This document shows, one piece after another, positions 62,452 to 64,000 of a stretch of DNA of 64,000 bases. Within the stretch, counting starts at the first letter, position 1. Every line of letters begins with the position of its first letter. This DNA comes from Albibacterium bauzanense (lineage in GTDB: Bacteria > Bacteroidota > Bacteroidia > Sphingobacteriales > Sphingobacteriaceae), in contig NZ_SMGO01000002.1 of the NCBI RefSeq assembly GCF_004339765.1, positions 1,090,001-1,154,000 on the forward strand, given 5' to 3'. Under the pieces are notes generated by a model that saw only the letters and a program-made list of their open reading frames with translations, was not told the DNA's origin and did no database searches. A program made the position numbers and the translations under genes.

Positions 62452-63249
62452 CTATTTAAGAAATAATTCTTTGGTAAGAATATACAAAGCCATCAGCAGC
62501 ACAAACCATCCGAATCCTTTTTTAAGCCTGGCTCCAGGTATTTTTTTGTTGATCTGTCCTCCAATAATTATCCCTGCAATTGCGATACCAGTAATTTTTA
62601 AAAGGAAAAACCAGTTGATGGCAAAATGCCCCAGATCACCGGTAAAACCAATCAATGAATTCAGCGCAATAATCAAAAGCGAAGTGCCTACCGCCTCCTT
62701 CATGGGCAAGCCAACCAGCAGCACCAGGGTTGGGATCAGCAGAAATCCGCCGCCCGCACCCAATAGTCCGGTGGCGATTCCAATTGCCACCCCATAAAAC
62801 AAAAGGGTGAACAGACCAGCGGGTTTAGCTGGGACATGTTCCTTTCCCAACGAATCGTTGTCCCTGATCATTGCAACAGCTGCTGCCAGCATCAGGATGG
62901 CAAAAAGCACCATAGTCATGATGTTTTCGGTAACCTCAAAACTGCCGATGTAAAATAGGTGTTTTGGAATTGACGGTATGAGGAATTTTCTGGTTAAAAA
63001 GACGGTACTTATTGACGCGGCGCCGAACATCAAAGCTGTTTTTACTTTCACAAAACCATTACTAAAATTCTGGAAGGCTCCGACTAGACTCGTTGAACCT
63101 ACTATAAAAAGGGAATAGGAAGTAGCCAGTAAAGGGCTGACGCCGAAAAGATACACCATCACCGGGACGGTCAAGATTGATCCCCCTCCGCCGATAAGGC
63201 CGAGGGAAACACCGATTAACGCACTGGCAAGGTATGCAAAGATTTCCAT
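62452..63249 (-). CDS. TauE/SafE family sulfite exporter
   Basis: The 265-residue protein has about eight hydrophobic segments with both TauE repeats: SLGLIGGGGSILTVPVMVYL and ATGLLGAGGGFLLIPTLVLL. In sulfur loci such as the cst operon, TauE removes sulfite made by the persulfide dioxygenase, and the dioxygenase gene is in this cluster. It heads a two-gene transcript with the ICMT-like gene and has a Crp-type promoter upstream. It differs from the TauE copy at 29978. Sulfite export is a family and context inference. Confidence 0.85.
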   Translation of the reverse strand: MEIFAYLASALIGVSLGLIGGGGSILTVPVMVYLFGVSPLLATSYSLFIVGSTSLVGAFQNFSNGFVKVKTALMFGAASISTVFLTRKFLIPSIPKHLFYIGSFEVTENIMTMVLFAILMLAAAVAMIRDNDSLGKEHVPAKPAGLFTLLFYGVAIGIATGLLGAGGGFLLIPTLVLLVGLPMKEAVGTSLLIIALNSLIGFTGDLGHFAINWFFLLKITGIAIAGIIIGGQINKKIPGARLKKGFGWFVLLMALYILTKELFLK

Positions 63250-63265
63250 GGTGTGATTTCTCAGA

Positions 63266-63309
63266 CAAAGATGCAGTCATTAAAGCCATGGAATGGTGAC
63301 CTAAGTCAC
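63266..63309 (-). promoter_or_regulatory. Crp/Fnr-type site and -7 box before the TauE gene
   Basis: On the minus strand GTGACTTAGGTCAC (63296-63309) is followed by exactly 22 bp and then CATCTTTG (63266-63273), one change from TAnnTTTG. The ATG at 63249 is 16 bp after the box. The same layout occurs at 60034 and 61938. It lies between the TauE gene and the Crp/Fnr gene. Confidence 0.75.
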
Positions 63310-63315
63310 ACAGGG

Positions 63316-63948
63316 CTATTTTAGATACTCGATAAAATTGCGGTGAAGCACCACCTCGCCCCGCTGTTCCATTTTTTTGAGCAACCTTGAAATCACCTCC
63401 CTGGAAGAATTCAGGTCGGTGGCAATTTCATTGTGTGTAATGACGAGTTCCCTTGTCCCTAGATCCCGATACTGTTTATCCAGATAGAATTCCAGGCGTT
63501 CATCCATACCCTTGAATGCGATGTGGTCGATCACCACCAGTAGTTCCTCAAAGCGCATCCGGTAGGTTTCCATCACAAAATAGTACCAGGTCTTGTACTC
63601 CTTCATCAGCGTGTCCATCAGCGCAATGGGAATCATCAGCACCTTTGTGTCGTCCACCGCCATGGCCATCACCTGGCTTGTTTCCTGCTTTGTCGCACAG
63701 ATCATCGACAGCGCACAGGCATTGCCCGGCTGAAGGTAATACATAAAAAATTCTTTACCTTCTTCCCCTTCCCTGTAAAGTTTTACCATCCCCTCAACGA
63801 TCAGCACAGTTGAACGCATGTTTTGTCCGGTTTGCATAAGCATGTCCCCAGCATTAAACTTTTTAATGACGGCATTTTCAGCCAGCACCTTTTTAAGTTC
63901 TGGTTCAAAATTCGGGAAGAGGGTTTGGAGGAAATCGTTTGGAGTCAT
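63316..63948 (-). CDS. Crp/Fnr family transcriptional regulator of the sulfur locus
   Basis: The 210-residue protein has a cyclic-nucleotide-type sensing domain (1-120), a dimerisation helix (KTWYYFVMETYRMRFEELLV) and a C-terminal helix-turn-helix (about 165-205). The recognition helix NSSREVISRLLKKME carries R-E-x-x-S-R, matching Arg180, Glu181 and Arg185 of Crp. Only two cysteines are present, Cys78 and Cys84, in NACALSMIC of the sensing domain, with no Fe-S cluster motif at the N terminus. Its gene lies next to three GTGAC-N4-GTCAC promoters, so it probably activates the sulfur genes. The signal is unknown. Confidence 0.88.
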   Translation of the reverse strand: MTPNDFLQTLFPNFEPELKKVLAENAVIKKFNAGDMLMQTGQNMRSTVLIVEGMVKLYREGEEGKEFFMYYLQPGNACALSMICATKQETSQVMAMAVDDTKVLMIPIALMDTLMKEYKTWYYFVMETYRMRFEELLVVIDHIAFKGMDERLEFYLDKQYRDLGTRELVITHNEIATDLNSSREVISRLLKKMEQRGEVVLHRNFIEYLK

Positions 63949-63970
63949 GGGTAAAAAGTTGAGATTTCTG

Positions 63971-63978
63971 TAAAGATA
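63971..63978 (-). promoter_or_regulatory. Possible -7 promoter box for the Crp/Fnr gene
   Basis: On the minus strand the bases read TATCTTTA, one change from TAnnTTTG, 22 bp upstream of the ATG at 63948. The -33 region is too close to the window edge to judge, and no GTGAC-N4-GTCAC site is visible, so autoregulation is not supported here. Confidence 0.4.
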
Positions 63979-64000
63979 ACGAAGAAATACGAATGCTCGT

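Overview
The window looks like chromosomal DNA from a Bacteroidota member, most likely Sphingobacteriaceae (Pedobacter, Mucilaginibacter or Solitalea type). The evidence is AT-rich coding with short gaps, several TAnnTTTG-type -7 promoter boxes, a SusC-type plug protein, DUF6266, DUF6428 and KTSC-domain proteins, the four-gene ligase-associated repair operon and a very large cyclic beta-glucan synthase. No species can be assigned from the sequence alone.

Left part (1 to about 41.8 kb, lower G+C, chromosomal backbone). 0-12 kb holds stress or envelope type genes: a DUF892 ferritin-like tail, a PA2169-type four-helix protein, a KTSC protein, an AI-2E family permease, a small lipoprotein, a PAS histidine kinase with its NarL-type regulator, an unpaired PAS kinase, a DUF6266 protein, an MFS permease, an MscS channel and an ECF sigma factor. 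12.6-18.3 kb is a tightly overlapping operon of beta-CASP exonuclease, ATP-dependent DNA ligase, Lhr-like DEWH helicase and PdeM nuclease. 18.3-27.0 kb is one 2900-residue NdvB-like protein. 27-37 kb carries a TIM-barrel isomerase/ThuA pair, a TauE permease, a plug-only TonB-receptor-like protein, an SGNH hydrolase, an ECF sigma factor with a small membrane partner, and two AraC regulators flanking an NmrA-type reductase and an aldo/keto reductase. 37.5-41.4 kb is glpD-glpK-glpF, with the remains of a DeoR-type regulator beside it.

Boundary. At 41862-41908 (minus strand) lies a perfect 3' half of a tRNA-Met(CAT) without a matching 5' half. This is what one expects at the end of an element integrated into a tRNA 3' end, with the element extending to the right. 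From there on the DNA is visibly richer in G+C and the genes are accessory.

Right part (42-64 kb, probable island). First comes an arsenic operon (arsR, DUF6428, arsC, acr3, two metallophosphoesterases) with two related operator-like sites. Then come a SulP transporter with an Fnr-like site, a decayed nhaA, a DUF202 protein, and a TolC-RND-adaptor-TlpA operon. Last is a sulfur locus: exported DsrE, a SoxB-like protein, persulfide dioxygenase-rhodanese, DUF2892, two half-size YeeE proteins, an exported Cys-rich rhodanese, a frameshifted DUF983 gene, TauE, an ICMT-like methyltransferase and a Crp/Fnr regulator.

The strongest new observation is regulatory. Three sulfur transcription units each carry the palindrome GTGAC-N4-GTCAC exactly 22 bp upstream of a TAnnTTTG-like box. 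The adjacent Crp/Fnr protein has a Crp-like recognition helix (R-E-x-x-S-R) and only two cysteines (Cys78, Cys84). This suggests a self-contained, possibly sulfane-sulfur-responsive regulon. No integrase, IS element or CRISPR array was found in the window.
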